NCBI GenBank assembly: GCA_017473115.1
Contig: JAFUNC010000018.1
Location: 43,487-107,486 of the forward strand
Reading direction: 5' to 3'
Source of the DNA: Lachnospiraceae bacterium
Lineage (GTDB): Bacteria; Bacillota; Clostridia; Lachnospirales; Lachnospiraceae
Length of the DNA: 64,000 nt
Below the pieces are notes generated by a model, which was not told where the DNA came from, did no database searches, and worked only from the letters and a program-made list of their open reading frames with translations. Positions 45,841 through 54,346 of this stretch are shown piece after piece. Within the stretch, counting starts at the first letter, position 1. Every line of letters starts with the position of its first letter. The translations under genes were made by a program, and so were the position numbers.

Positions 45841-47070
45841 TTACGGCTTGCTGATATAACCCCAGGGACTCACATAACTTCCGTTCAAACGAACGCTGAA
45901 GTGCAAATGGTTACCGGTACTTCTTCCGGTAGTTCCTACCGTTGCAATCTGTTCGCCTCTGCTTACTTCCTCACCCGAACTTACCATCAGTTTTTGGGCA
46001 TGCATGTAAATAGTATACAGTCCGCTTCCGTGGTCAATCATAACGTAATTACCCATAGACGCATTATAAGACGCCTGCACAACCATACCATCGTATGCCG
46101 CAAGAATGGGTGTTCCGCCCGGTGCCGCCATATCTACACCTGTATGGAACTGCTGCACATTCAAAATGGGGTGTTGTCTGTATCCGTAATCATCAGAAAT
46201 ACGGGTATAAGAAGGCGCCGGCCAACAAAACATGCCGCCATTGTATACACGCTCTCCCCACAGACTTTGTCGGTCTGCCTCAACCGCTGCCTCCAACGCT
46301 TCAATAACAGAGGTTTGTTCTGCTATTTCAGCCTCATAAGCCGCAATCAATTCTTCTTTCTTTGAAATATCTTCTTCATATGCTTTAATCTCTGCTTCTT
46401 TTTCCGCAATCAGTTCTTCCATAGCGCGCTGTTCTGCTTCCGCAGCCACCTTGGTTTCATTCAAAACTTCCTGCTCGACTTCCAGTTTCTCTTTGCAAAG
46501 ACTTACATACTCAACCACACCACGATATTCTATCAATAAATTGTTATCATATTGTGATAACTGCTCAATATAATCCAGACGATTTAAAAAATCTGCCAAA
46601 CTTCCGGACTCTGCCAGCAGTTCAAGATAATACATGTCACCCTGCTCATAGATGCTCTGCATACGATTCTGCATCGCCTCATATTGATCTGCTTCCGTCT
46701 GTTCCGCTTCTGCCAGTTCCTGTTTTGTTTTCTGAATTTCAGCCTCTTTCTCCGCAATCTGTTCGGTTAATGTATCAATTTTCTCCTGGATGTTTGCCAC
46801 GGAAGCATCCAGTTCTTTTACATATGATGTCAGATTTGCTTTGCTTTTTTCCAATTCCTTTTTGACATTTTCCACATTTGTCAAACCGGCTGTCAATTCT
46901 TTCTTTTCCTTCTCCGCTGCATTAATCTCCGCTTCTTTTTCCTGTATACTGGCTTCCAGTTCCGCAATACGATTGGCGGATACTTCGCTGTCAGAAATCA
47001 AAAGCACGGCAAGAAATACGAAACAAACCAGAATTCCCTTGATTAAATACCTTTTCACACTTTTCTTCAT
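45841..47070 (-). CDS. EnvC-like murein hydrolase activator (coiled coil plus M23 domain)
   Basis: A 409-aa exported protein. The signal peptide/membrane segment is at residues 9-30, a long coiled coil rich in Glu/Lys spans about 32-270, and a C-terminal M23 (LytM) domain has HTGVDMAAPGG near 320 and HLHFSVRLNG near 390. The metal ligands H...D and HxH appear present, so it may be an active hydrolase rather than a degenerate activator. It directly follows ftsX by 21 bases. FtsEX controls such proteins (CwlO, PcsB), so it is the likely extracellular effector. Confidence 0.92.
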   Translation of the reverse strand: MKKSVKRYLIKGILVCFVFLAVLLISDSEVSANRIAELEASIQEKEAEINAAEKEKKELTAGLTNVENVKKELEKSKANLTSYVKELDASVANIQEKIDTLTEQIAEKEAEIQKTKQELAEAEQTEADQYEAMQNRMQSIYEQGDMYYLELLAESGSLADFLNRLDYIEQLSQYDNNLLIEYRGVVEYVSLCKEKLEVEQEVLNETKVAAEAEQRAMEELIAEKEAEIKAYEEDISKKEELIAAYEAEIAEQTSVIEALEAAVEADRQSLWGERVYNGGMFCWPAPSYTRISDDYGYRQHPILNVQQFHTGVDMAAPGGTPILAAYDGMVVQASYNASMGNYVMIDHGSGLYTIYMHAQKLMVSSGEEVSRGEQIATVGTTGRSTGNHLHFSVRLNGSYVSPWGYISKP

Positions 47071-47091
47071 TCTATCGTTTTTACCCTAATT

Positions 47092-47985
47092 TTAAACTTT
47101 TAAATGTTTTCTGACCGTAAAGAAACTTCCAAAGAAACCGATACCCACACCAATTGCCAAAGAAACCGGAATCAATACCGTAAAAACATCCCATACCGGT
47201 AATGTTACCAACAGGTTGGAAAGGAATGCAAATTTATCGGCAAGGAACTTTAATGCCACTTCGTAGATATAGTAAAGCAAAACCAACGGCAATGCAGAAC
47301 CAATCAGTCCGATAATAATACCTTCAAATACGAAAGGCGCACGTACAAAAAAGTCTGTTGCACCGATGTATTTCATAACCGTAATTTCTTCCTTACGTAC
47401 AGAAATACCAATGGTTACGGTATTGCTGATTAAGAATACGGATACGGATAAAAGAATGGCAATCATACCGATGGATACATAGGTTACCAATGAGTTCACA
47501 CCCGTAAAAAGGTTGGCCGTAAATTCCGACTGATTTACCTTACGCACACCTTCAATTTGTTCAATATATTTTACCAACTGTGTCTGCGCAGATACGTCAC
47601 TCAAATAAATTTCATGGTTTGCGGAATTAACCAACGGATTCTCTGTAATACCTTCCGCCGCTTCCCCAAGTTCCGCAGAAAACTCTGCCCATGCTTCATC
47701 CGCAGATACAAATACCACACGGGATACTTCCGTTCTTGCTCCAATCTGGGCACCAATCAAATCAATTTCTTCCTGAGGCAGTCCTTCATCATAAAAAACG
47801 GTGATGGACACACCCTCTTCCGCGGTTTTAATCATATGTTGAAAATTGACCAAAAGAGAATATGCAAGGCCGAAAATAAATAAACAGGCACTAATGGTCG
47901 CCAAAGATGCCAACGTAAACCATTTATTCCGGAATACATTTATAATTCCCTGTCTTAATGTATAAAAAAATGTACTAATCTTCAT
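47092..47985 (-). CDS. ftsX: Cell division ABC transporter permease FtsX
   Basis: A 297-aa membrane subunit with four helices (near residues 20-45, 165-190, 215-240, 265-290). An extracellular loop between the first two carries the regulatory region. It transmits FtsE ATP hydrolysis to a peptidoglycan hydrolase outside. The ATG at 47983-47985 fits the ribosome site better than the GTG four codons upstream. It overlaps the end of ftsE by 11 bases. Confidence 0.94.
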   Translation of the reverse strand: MKISTFFYTLRQGIINVFRNKWFTLASLATISACLFIFGLAYSLLVNFQHMIKTAEEGVSITVFYDEGLPQEEIDLIGAQIGARTEVSRVVFVSADEAWAEFSAELGEAAEGITENPLVNSANHEIYLSDVSAQTQLVKYIEQIEGVRKVNQSEFTANLFTGVNSLVTYVSIGMIAILLSVSVFLISNTVTIGISVRKEEITVMKYIGATDFFVRAPFVFEGIIIGLIGSALPLVLLYYIYEVALKFLADKFAFLSNLLVTLPVWDVFTVLIPVSLAIGVGIGFFGSFFTVRKHLKV

Positions 47986-48721
47986 CAATATATCCACCCT
48001 TTTCCTCGTCGCTTACAATAACACCTTTTCTGAGGGTAATAACACGTCTCTGCATCAGGTTTACAATTTCACGGTTATGGGTTACCACCACTACCGTAGT
48101 ACCGTTCTCATTGATTTTCTCCAAAAGATGCATGATTTCAGTAGTATTCTTCGGGTCCAGATTACCGGTAGGCTCATCCGCCAACAAAATTGACGGCTTA
48201 TTTACCAAGGCTCTCGCCAAGGCTACACGCTGTTGCTCTCCACCCGATAACTGCTTCGGTTTTGCCTTATATTTACCTGCAAGACCTACCGCAGATAAAA
48301 TGCTGGGCACATTCTTACGGATTTCACGTTCGGACTTCTGGATAATTCTCTGCGCAAATGCTACGTTGTCGTATACATTACGCTCTTTTAAAAGTCGGAA
48401 GTTCTGGAATACCACACCCAAGTTTCGGCGGAACTTCGGAACATTTCTTCTTTTAATCCGCATCAAATCGTAACCGCATACATTGATGTTTCCGCTGTCT
48501 GCTTTAATTTCTCTCAAAAGCAGTTTGATCAATGTTGATTTACCGGAACCGGTCTCACCTGCAATAAAGACAAATTCTCCGGGCGTAATTTTTAAATTAA
48601 CATCTGTTAAGGCAGGCACTCCGTCCTCATAAGACTTATTGATATTTTCAAGACAAATTGCGTATTTTTCCACATTGGAATTCGCTTTTACCTTACGCTT
48701 CTTTTTTGTGTCTTTTGCCAT
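47975..48721 (-). CDS. ftsE: Cell division ATP-binding protein FtsE
   Basis: A 248-aa ABC ATPase with a 20-residue Lys-rich N-terminal extension. Walker A AGETGSGKSTLIKLL is near residue 54, the signature LSGGEQQRVALARALVNKP near 158, and Walker B ILLADEPTGNLD near 178. It partners FtsX. First gene of ftsE-ftsX-M23, with the protease gene further down. Confidence 0.95.
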   Translation of the reverse strand: MAKDTKKKRKVKANSNVEKYAICLENINKSYEDGVPALTDVNLKITPGEFVFIAGETGSGKSTLIKLLLREIKADSGNINVCGYDLMRIKRRNVPKFRRNLGVVFQNFRLLKERNVYDNVAFAQRIIQKSEREIRKNVPSILSAVGLAGKYKAKPKQLSGGEQQRVALARALVNKPSILLADEPTGNLDPKNTTEIMHLLEKINENGTTVVVVTHNREIVNLMQRRVITLRKGVIVSDEEKGGYIDED

Positions 48722-48780
48722 TTTGTTCTCCTCTTTAATTACTCATTCTTTTGAGCGCATCATCTTCCCGGTCAAAAGAA

Positions 48781-49869
48781 TTAATACTCAAAACTTTCCA
48801 TATACTTCATGTATTTTACAACCATCAATGCAATCTTAAAGGTAATTGCATCTTCAAACACGCGCAAATCAAGCCCTGTGCTCTTCTGCAATTTATCCAA
48901 ACGATATACCAAAGTATTTCTGTGGATAAAAAGTTGTCGTGAAGTCTCGGATACGTTCAAACTGTTTTCGAAGAACTTATGGATGGTAACCAAAGTTTCT
49001 TCATCAAAATCATCCGGACTCTTACCGTCAAAAATTTCTTTGATAAACATTTTACACAGCGGAATCGGTAACTGATAAATCAAACGACCGATACCAAGTT
49101 CACTGTACGCAATCACACTTCTCTCATTAAAGAAAATTTTACCTACATCCAGCGCCATCTTCGCTTCTTTGTAAGAACGGCTCACATCCTTAATTTCATT
49201 TACGTTCGTTCCGTATGCAATATGTACGTCTTTCAAGCCTTCCTTCTGCAGGAATGCGACAATTCCTTTGGCAGTTTTATCAATCTCTTTGTTGTTCTGT
49301 TCGTCGGTCAAATCCTTAACAATAACAACATTGTTTTCGTCTACCGCCGTGACAAATTCTTTACTGCTGTTTCCAAGCGCATGCTTTACCAATTCCAGTG
49401 CATTGTTGTCTCTTCCGCTTTCGGTTTCCACAATCATAACCACACGTTTGGCATCCGTTTGAATATGTAATCTCTTTGCACGACCGTAAATATCCACCAA
49501 CAACAAATTATCCAGCAAAAGATTCTTAATAAAGTTATCTTTGTCAAAACGTTCTTTATAAGCCACCAGCAACGTCTGGATTTGGAACGCTGCCATTTTA
49601 CCCACGGTATAAGAATTCTCACCGGCACCTGCAGAAATTAAAACATACTCTAACTGCTGTTCATCATAAATCTTAAAAAACTGACTTCCCTGAATCTCCT
49701 GGCTGTCTGCAGGCGACTTGGCAAACTCCACGATTGCCATTGTCAAATTATTCGGTGAAAGTTGCGTTGTCGCTATAACCTTGCCATCCACATCCGCAAC
49801 CGTCAAATCTACCCTGCTAATCCCCTTAATACCATCAATGGTGCTCTGTAAAATCTGATTCGATATCAT
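48781..49869 (-). CDS. PucR/CdaR-type helix-turn-helix regulator
   Basis: A 362-aa regulator. The N-terminal sugar-diacid-recognition-like domain (SNQILQSTIDGIKGISRVDLT) occupies about 130 residues. A GGDEF-like middle follows, then the C-terminal PucR helix-turn-helix LVTIHKFFENSLNVSETSRQLFIHRNTLVYRLDKLQ near 300. The start at 49867-49869 has GGAGG 8 bases upstream. It lies upstream of ftsE with a 60-base gap. The ligand and targets are unknown. Confidence 0.85.
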   Translation of the reverse strand: MISNQILQSTIDGIKGISRVDLTVADVDGKVIATTQLSPNNLTMAIVEFAKSPADSQEIQGSQFFKIYDEQQLEYVLISAGAGENSYTVGKMAAFQIQTLLVAYKERFDKDNFIKNLLLDNLLLVDIYGRAKRLHIQTDAKRVVMIVETESGRDNNALELVKHALGNSSKEFVTAVDENNVVIVKDLTDEQNNKEIDKTAKGIVAFLQKEGLKDVHIAYGTNVNEIKDVSRSYKEAKMALDVGKIFFNERSVIAYSELGIGRLIYQLPIPLCKMFIKEIFDGKSPDDFDEETLVTIHKFFENSLNVSETSRQLFIHRNTLVYRLDKLQKSTGLDLRVFEDAITFKIALMVVKYMKYMESFEY

Positions 49870-50067
49870 AAAAGTAACCTCCAATAATACAACACGAAAA
49901 ATCTTTCGCTGTTTTCCCCAAATTCTAATCTACATTTTAATACATTTTCACAGTAAAATCCACATAAACTTACAAGTTTTTTATGCAAATTTGTCATTTT
50001 CAGTTAAAGATTTTGGTTATTGTTTCCATAACTACGTTGTGAAAATGTGACAAGAGTATTTATGCAA

Positions 50068-50116
50068 ATAAAAAACACTGCATAACATCCTGTTATTAGA
50101 ATAATATGCAGTGTTC
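50068..50116 (-). terminator. Terminator after the lipoprotein gene
   Basis: GAACACTGCAT pairs with ATGCAGTGTT around a 22-base, partly paired loop, followed by TTTTTT on the minus strand. It separates the lipoprotein from the PucR gene. The 200 bases from here to 49870 are AT-rich, with no gene seen. Confidence 0.82.
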
Positions 50117-50126
50117 TTTACCTTAA

Positions 50127-51719
50127 TTAATTTTGTATACTTTCAGAGAAATAATATGTAATATCGTACACATCCTCTTCCTTACGTTTATCGTTTATAT
50201 CCATAAAAAAGGAATTATCCAGCTTCTGCGTCGCAGTAAAAACATAATCCCTTACACGAGCAGCCATTCCGTCTTCCGAATATACCACATAGGAGTATGT
50301 AATATTCTGCATAGGATTTCCGTCTTTATCAAAAGTAGTGGTAATATAATATTCATTTTCCCCCCAGGCATTAATGGAATATTCTTCAATATAAATAATA
50401 TTCCCCTGTGCATCATAATATGTTTTTTCATAAATACCGGGAATCCGATTACTCATATAATGCAAAACCTGAACATCTGCAGCCTCCGTTGCCGTATAAT
50501 GCAACGTCATTGCAGCAGTACCCGAAGGCACGTCTGCCAGCCATCCCCAATGCACTTCTTCATACCCTTCATAAAATTGATATGTATACTGATATCTCCC
50601 CGTAGCACTATCATAATTTTCCGTACTGTCACAAAAAACAGTTCCCGCAAAATCCGTAGTCTCTTTTATTATACCGTTATGATAATAGTATGTAATTTCT
50701 TCACCGGCAGATGACTCTGCCACTAATTTACCTTCAGCAGAATAACGTTTTAAATCGTATCCGGTAATTTCTCCGTTTTCAGTTTCATCATCATAACTTC
50801 GTTCTTCCCAACCGCCGTCTTCCAATGCAATTCTTGCAGTACACGTACCCATATATCCTCCGGCTCCGTAATTGTAACATTCCATAGGCACATTTGCATC
50901 AACAACATAAATACGTTCCTCTTCACCAACCACTTCACCCATAAAATCATCATACTCCTGCAATTTTACTTTTACTTTAGCAGAACCTGCATCATATGTA
51001 ACAGACCACGGCGTATATTGGGAAACCGACGAATAATCATAACTTTGGAAATATTCTTTTCTCTGGGTTAACTGTCCGTTTCCGTTATAAGTATATTGTT
51101 CCTTTAAATTACCATCAATCATCTTCTTCTGCATTTGTCCGTTCTCATAAAAAATTTCGAGTTTTCTATCCGTACCCCAAATATCTGCAGTAGCAGTAAT
51201 TTTAGACAATAAACCATTTTCATCATACTCAAATATAATATCTTTACAATCATATCCCGCAACAGATGCAAAAGATGCAGATACAATTCTGCCCTGTTCA
51301 TCCGCCTGTGCTACATAATTCTCCAGTTGCGACCATTCACAATCAATGCCATAATCCGGACCTGTTATATACGGCTGTTCATTCTGATATACCTGTACAT
51401 ATGACAATTCCTTATCCACCAATACATTCTGCATAATTGACAGTTTTGTACTATCCACCACAACAGAATCCGCATACCCTTTCGCATCAATATACGCCCT
51501 TATTGCCTCCATATCCTTCGGATTCACTTTTAACCATTCCAGCAGTTCTTCCGCACTTGCTGTCGCATAATTAATCTGCACTTCTTCCACAACTTCCGAA
51601 CTTACCACTTCATCGGAAGACGGCTGTTCAACAGAACTATCGCTATTTTGGCATCCCAACATTATAGTCATTGTCAAAACAATACTTAAGGCTACCAGTT
51701 TTTTACATTTCTTTTTCAT
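50127..51719 (-). CDS. Unknown lipoprotein with YD/RHS-like repeats
   Basis: A 530-aa protein I do not recognise as a named family. A lipoprotein signal peptide ends in MLGC (Cys near residue 23), followed by a Ser/Glu-rich linker. The body contains repeated Y.YNGNGQL.., FEYDENGLLSKI, IFYENGQMQKK and YYDAQGNIIY units, like the YD repeats of RHS-type proteins but irregular. It is anchored to the outer face of the membrane. The ATG at 51717-51719 follows GGGAGG. Divergent from a Cro/CI regulator, with paired operators between them. Confidence 0.8.
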   Translation of the reverse strand: MKKKCKKLVALSIVLTMTIMLGCQNSDSSVEQPSSDEVVSSEVVEEVQINYATASAEELLEWLKVNPKDMEAIRAYIDAKGYADSVVVDSTKLSIMQNVLVDKELSYVQVYQNEQPYITGPDYGIDCEWSQLENYVAQADEQGRIVSASFASVAGYDCKDIIFEYDENGLLSKITATADIWGTDRKLEIFYENGQMQKKMIDGNLKEQYTYNGNGQLTQRKEYFQSYDYSSVSQYTPWSVTYDAGSAKVKVKLQEYDDFMGEVVGEEERIYVVDANVPMECYNYGAGGYMGTCTARIALEDGGWEERSYDDETENGEITGYDLKRYSAEGKLVAESSAGEEITYYYHNGIIKETTDFAGTVFCDSTENYDSATGRYQYTYQFYEGYEEVHWGWLADVPSGTAAMTLHYTATEAADVQVLHYMSNRIPGIYEKTYYDAQGNIIYIEEYSINAWGENEYYITTTFDKDGNPMQNITYSYVVYSEDGMAARVRDYVFTATQKLDNSFFMDINDKRKEEDVYDITYYFSESIQN

Positions 51720-51735
51720 TTGTTCCTCCCAGAAT

Positions 51736-51789
51736 ATATTAACCATTTTTGGTTAATATGATTATATACCGCTTTCGGTTAATATTCAA
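51736..51789 (-). promoter_or_regulatory. Lipoprotein promoter with two operator palindromes
   Basis: TTGAAT (51784-51789) and TATAAT (51761-51766) are 17 bases apart on the minus strand. One palindrome, ATATTAACC / GGTTAATAT with 6-base centre, lies at 51736-51759. A second, TTAACC / GGTATA, lies at 51765-51782 inside the promoter. The two are 26 bp apart and likely bind the divergent Cro/CI regulator. Confidence 0.7.
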
Positions 51790-51848
51790 GAGAAAGATGA
51801 CACAATAAAATTTTATTCAACTTATAATAATTCATTGGGAGACAACCT

Positions 51849-52061
51849 ATGATTGTATATGACAAACTTTGGGATACAATGAAAGAAAAAGGAATTTCAC
51901 AATACACATTAATCAAAAAATACCATGTCAGCCCTGCACAAATTACGCGACTGAAAAGAAATGAAAGCGTAAGTACTCATACGATTGATGTTTTTTGTAA
52001 AATATTGGATTGTTCCGTTTCAGATATTATGGAGTATAAAAAAGACGAAAGCGAGGCTTAA
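51849..52061 (+). CDS. Small Cro/CI-family (XRE) regulator
   Basis: A 70-aa helix-turn-helix protein: YDKLWDTMKEKGISQYTLIKKYHVSPAQITRLKRNESVS, then a DVFCKILDCSVSDIMEY tail, the compact one-domain XRE type found in many Firmicutes. GGGAG precedes the ATG. It is transcribed away from the lipoprotein gene, and the repeated TTAACC operators between them suggest joint control. Confidence 0.9.
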   Translation: MIVYDKLWDTMKEKGISQYTLIKKYHVSPAQITRLKRNESVSTHTIDVFCKILDCSVSDIMEYKKDESEA

Positions 52062-52076
52062 AACCTCGCTTTTATT
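52048..52076. terminator. Convergent terminator between XRE and lipid kinase genes
   Basis: AAAGCGAGG / CCTCGCTTT with an 8-base loop that holds the XRE stop codon. A T-rich tail follows on the plus strand and a weaker one on the minus strand. Confidence 0.85.
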
Positions 52077-52971
52077 TCCTCTCCGGTACACAAATTTGAA
52101 ATGCTTTTCCGATATTGTTTATTTCTACATCCTTATGCACACCACCGTTTTCTCCGTCTAACGTCCAAGCTACCGGTTCCTCGGAATGAATCTCCAGATG
52201 AGATGTTTTAAAATAATACATATAGTCCGGATCCGGTTCTTGCGCCAGAAGGGAAGAAACCATCATATTAATTTCTTCGATACTTCTTGGGTACTTAATC
52301 AAAAGCACCTCAAACTCACCATCATCCAACGCAATTTCATTGACCGGTAAAATTTTCATTCCGCCGATGGAAGCCGAATTAGACACCATACCATAAATAA
52401 AATCATCCTTAATCATCCGGTCATCCGTAATCACACTTAAATTATAAGGCTTTAATGTTGCGGGATTAAAACTGCGGATTGCTTCGCCCACATATGCCAT
52501 ATGTCCGAGCACATTTTTGACCTTTTGATCCGTTTCATAAGAGACTTCCGTCAGTATGCCGAAAGCCGACACATATACGAAGTAATCGTCATTAAATTTA
52601 CCGATATCACACGCAAAGGGTTCTCCGTACACCGCTACTTTTGCTGCTTTTAATGGAGAAGAGGGAATTCCCAAACTTGTCGCAAAATCATTGGTACTCC
52701 CCGCCGGAATATAACCAATCGGAATATCGCATCCTGATTCCAACAACCCTTTTACCACTTCATCCAATGTACCGTCGCCGCCGCTGCAAATAATTTTATC
52801 AAACCGTTGTCCGTTCTCTGACACGTATTCCATCGCATCCAATGCAGCCTGGGTCGGACGTATGGTTACCTCATATCCTTCTTTGACACACATGTCTATT
52901 ACATCAGATAATTTGCCTTTGATTCTTCCCGTTCCGGACTTAGGATTATATATAAATAAAAGTTTCTTCAT
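52072..52971 (-). CDS. Diacylglycerol kinase family lipid kinase
   Basis: A 299-aa cytosolic lipid kinase of the DgkB/YegS family. It has FIYNPKSGTGR near residue 6, the GGDGTLDEVVKGLLES motif near 64 and GYIPAGSTNDFA near 88. It probably phosphorylates diacylglycerol for lipid recycling. The start is taken as the ATG at 52969-52971. A GTG two codons earlier is closer to the GGAGG site and cannot be excluded. A terminator after crh separates it from the upstream operon. Confidence 0.92.
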   Translation of the reverse strand: MKKLLFIYNPKSGTGRIKGKLSDVIDMCVKEGYEVTIRPTQAALDAMEYVSENGQRFDKIICSGGDGTLDEVVKGLLESGCDIPIGYIPAGSTNDFATSLGIPSSPLKAAKVAVYGEPFACDIGKFNDDYFVYVSAFGILTEVSYETDQKVKNVLGHMAYVGEAIRSFNPATLKPYNLSVITDDRMIKDDFIYGMVSNSASIGGMKILPVNEIALDDGEFEVLLIKYPRSIEEINMMVSSLLAQEPDPDYMYYFKTSHLEIHSEEPVAWTLDGENGGVHKDVEINNIGKAFQICVPERK

Positions 52972-53029
52972 TCCCACAATTTTCCTCCTGCACAAAGGTA
53001 TCCTATCAACCATTTATGCCTAAAACGTG

Positions 53030-53057
53030 AAAAAAGAACACTTTTTTTGTGTTCTCT
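53030..53057 (-). terminator. Terminator after crh
   Basis: AGAACAC / GTGTTCT around an A-rich loop with a TTTTTT tail on the minus strand, 14 bases after the crh stop. Confidence 0.75.
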
Positions 53058-53070
53058 TTTCATGTGTGTT

Positions 53071-53328
53071 TTATTCTTCACCGCTTAAGTACTTTTCAAT
53101 GCTCTCTAATGCTTCCTTCTCATCGGCACCATCAACTAAAACAGTTACTTCTTCGCCGGAATTTAAGCCAAGGCTCATCATACCCATAATACTTTTAGCA
53201 TTTACCTTCTTGTTATCAATCTGAAGATAAACTGTGCTGTCGTACTGACTTGCTACCTGAACCAGCACTGCTATCGGTCTCGCTTCCAGACCGCCGGACA
53301 ATTTGATCTTAATATCCTTCTGAATCAT
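53071..53328 (-). CDS. crh: Crh-like HPr paralogue with Glu at position 15
   Basis: An 85-aa HPr-like protein, the exact length of Bacillus Crh. Counted from the ATG at 53326-53328 (after AAGGAGG), position 15 is Glu in GGLEARPIA. HPr has His there and Bacillus Crh has Gln, so it cannot carry PTS phosphate. Ser46 is kept in NAKSIMGMMSLG, the HPr kinase target. It follows whiA after 66 bases, the same order as rapZ-yvcK-whiA-crh in Bacillus but without yvcK. It probably acts in catabolite control as a Ser46-phosphorylated cofactor. Confidence 0.88.
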   Translation of the reverse strand: MIQKDIKIKLSGGLEARPIAVLVQVASQYDSTVYLQIDNKKVNAKSIMGMMSLGLNSGEEVTVLVDGADEKEALESIEKYLSGEE

Positions 53329-53394
53329 GTCCAATCCTCCTTATCTTTACACATGACCATCACTTTGTCCCCCAACAAAGCACTTGCCTTTTCA

Positions 53395-54333
53395 CTAAAG
53401 TTTATCTGCTATCTCCCCTAATTTTCTCAATCTGTGGTTTACTCCCGACTTACCAATCGGCGGGGACAGATAATTCCCCAATTCTCCCAACGTAGCATCC
53501 GGATACTGTAATCTTACTTCTGCCATTTCCCGCAAAGGTGCCGGCAGACTGTCAAGACCCTTTACATCGCGAATTCGCTCAATCCCTTCAATCTGCTTAT
53601 TTGCTGCATTTACCGCTTTAATCAGATTGGCTGTTTCACAATTTACCTTGCGATTGGTATGATTCCCGATTTCTTTTAAAATACGGGTATTCTCCAAATT
53701 CATCAGACTGATATGTGCCTCCATAACATTCAAAAGTTCTACAATGGATGCACCTTCCTTGATATAAACCACATAATATTTCTTACGGCGTACCGTTTTG
53801 GCCTCTACCCCAAAATCTGCAATCACTTTCAGCAATTGTCCTGCCATTTCCTCGTTGTTGCAAAGATATTCCAGGTGATAACCTTTCTGCGGATCACTCA
53901 TGGAACCTGCGCACAGGAAACATCCCCGCAAAAAAGCCCTTTTACAGCAGGCCGACTTCAGCAACACATCCGAAACATCACTTTGTTTCCGCATGGTCTG
54001 CTTCTCATCATTCCACATTTTTACGGCTTTTAGAACAGTTTCCATAAGGGCTTCGTCTTCTAAAACCCCTTCAAACATATGCCCTGCATTTTCTGTCGAA
54101 ATGACGGGATTTAACACGCCATTTTCTATATTAAATGTTTTTTTCAACAATGTAAAGTATTTTCTTACAATTGTTTCATGTTCAGACGACACAATTAGTT
54201 GTTTTTGTCCGGTTTGCGCCGTTTCAACCCGTCCGTAAGATAACAAAATCACTGCCAGTTCCGCAATACGACAATGTCTTGCCTGACCGATTTGTTTTTC
54301 TAATTCATCTTTTACTTCCTGTGAAAATGACAT
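53395..54333 (-). CDS. whiA: DNA-binding protein WhiA
   Basis: A 312-aa protein with an N-terminal LAGLIDADG-like fold (CRIAELAVILLSYGRVE near residue 20, CCKRAFLRGCFLCAGSMSDP near 130). The C-terminal helix-turn-helix has YPDATLGELGNYLSPPIGKSGVNHRLRKL near 280. It affects division and chromosome segregation in Gram-positives. The ATG at 54331-54333 follows GGGAG. It begins 13 bases after rapZ. Confidence 0.95.
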   Translation of the reverse strand: MSFSQEVKDELEKQIGQARHCRIAELAVILLSYGRVETAQTGQKQLIVSSEHETIVRKYFTLLKKTFNIENGVLNPVISTENAGHMFEGVLEDEALMETVLKAVKMWNDEKQTMRKQSDVSDVLLKSACCKRAFLRGCFLCAGSMSDPQKGYHLEYLCNNEEMAGQLLKVIADFGVEAKTVRRKKYYVVYIKEGASIVELLNVMEAHISLMNLENTRILKEIGNHTNRKVNCETANLIKAVNAANKQIEGIERIRDVKGLDSLPAPLREMAEVRLQYPDATLGELGNYLSPPIGKSGVNHRLRKLGEIADKL

Positions 54334-54346
54334 TTTTCCACTCCCG

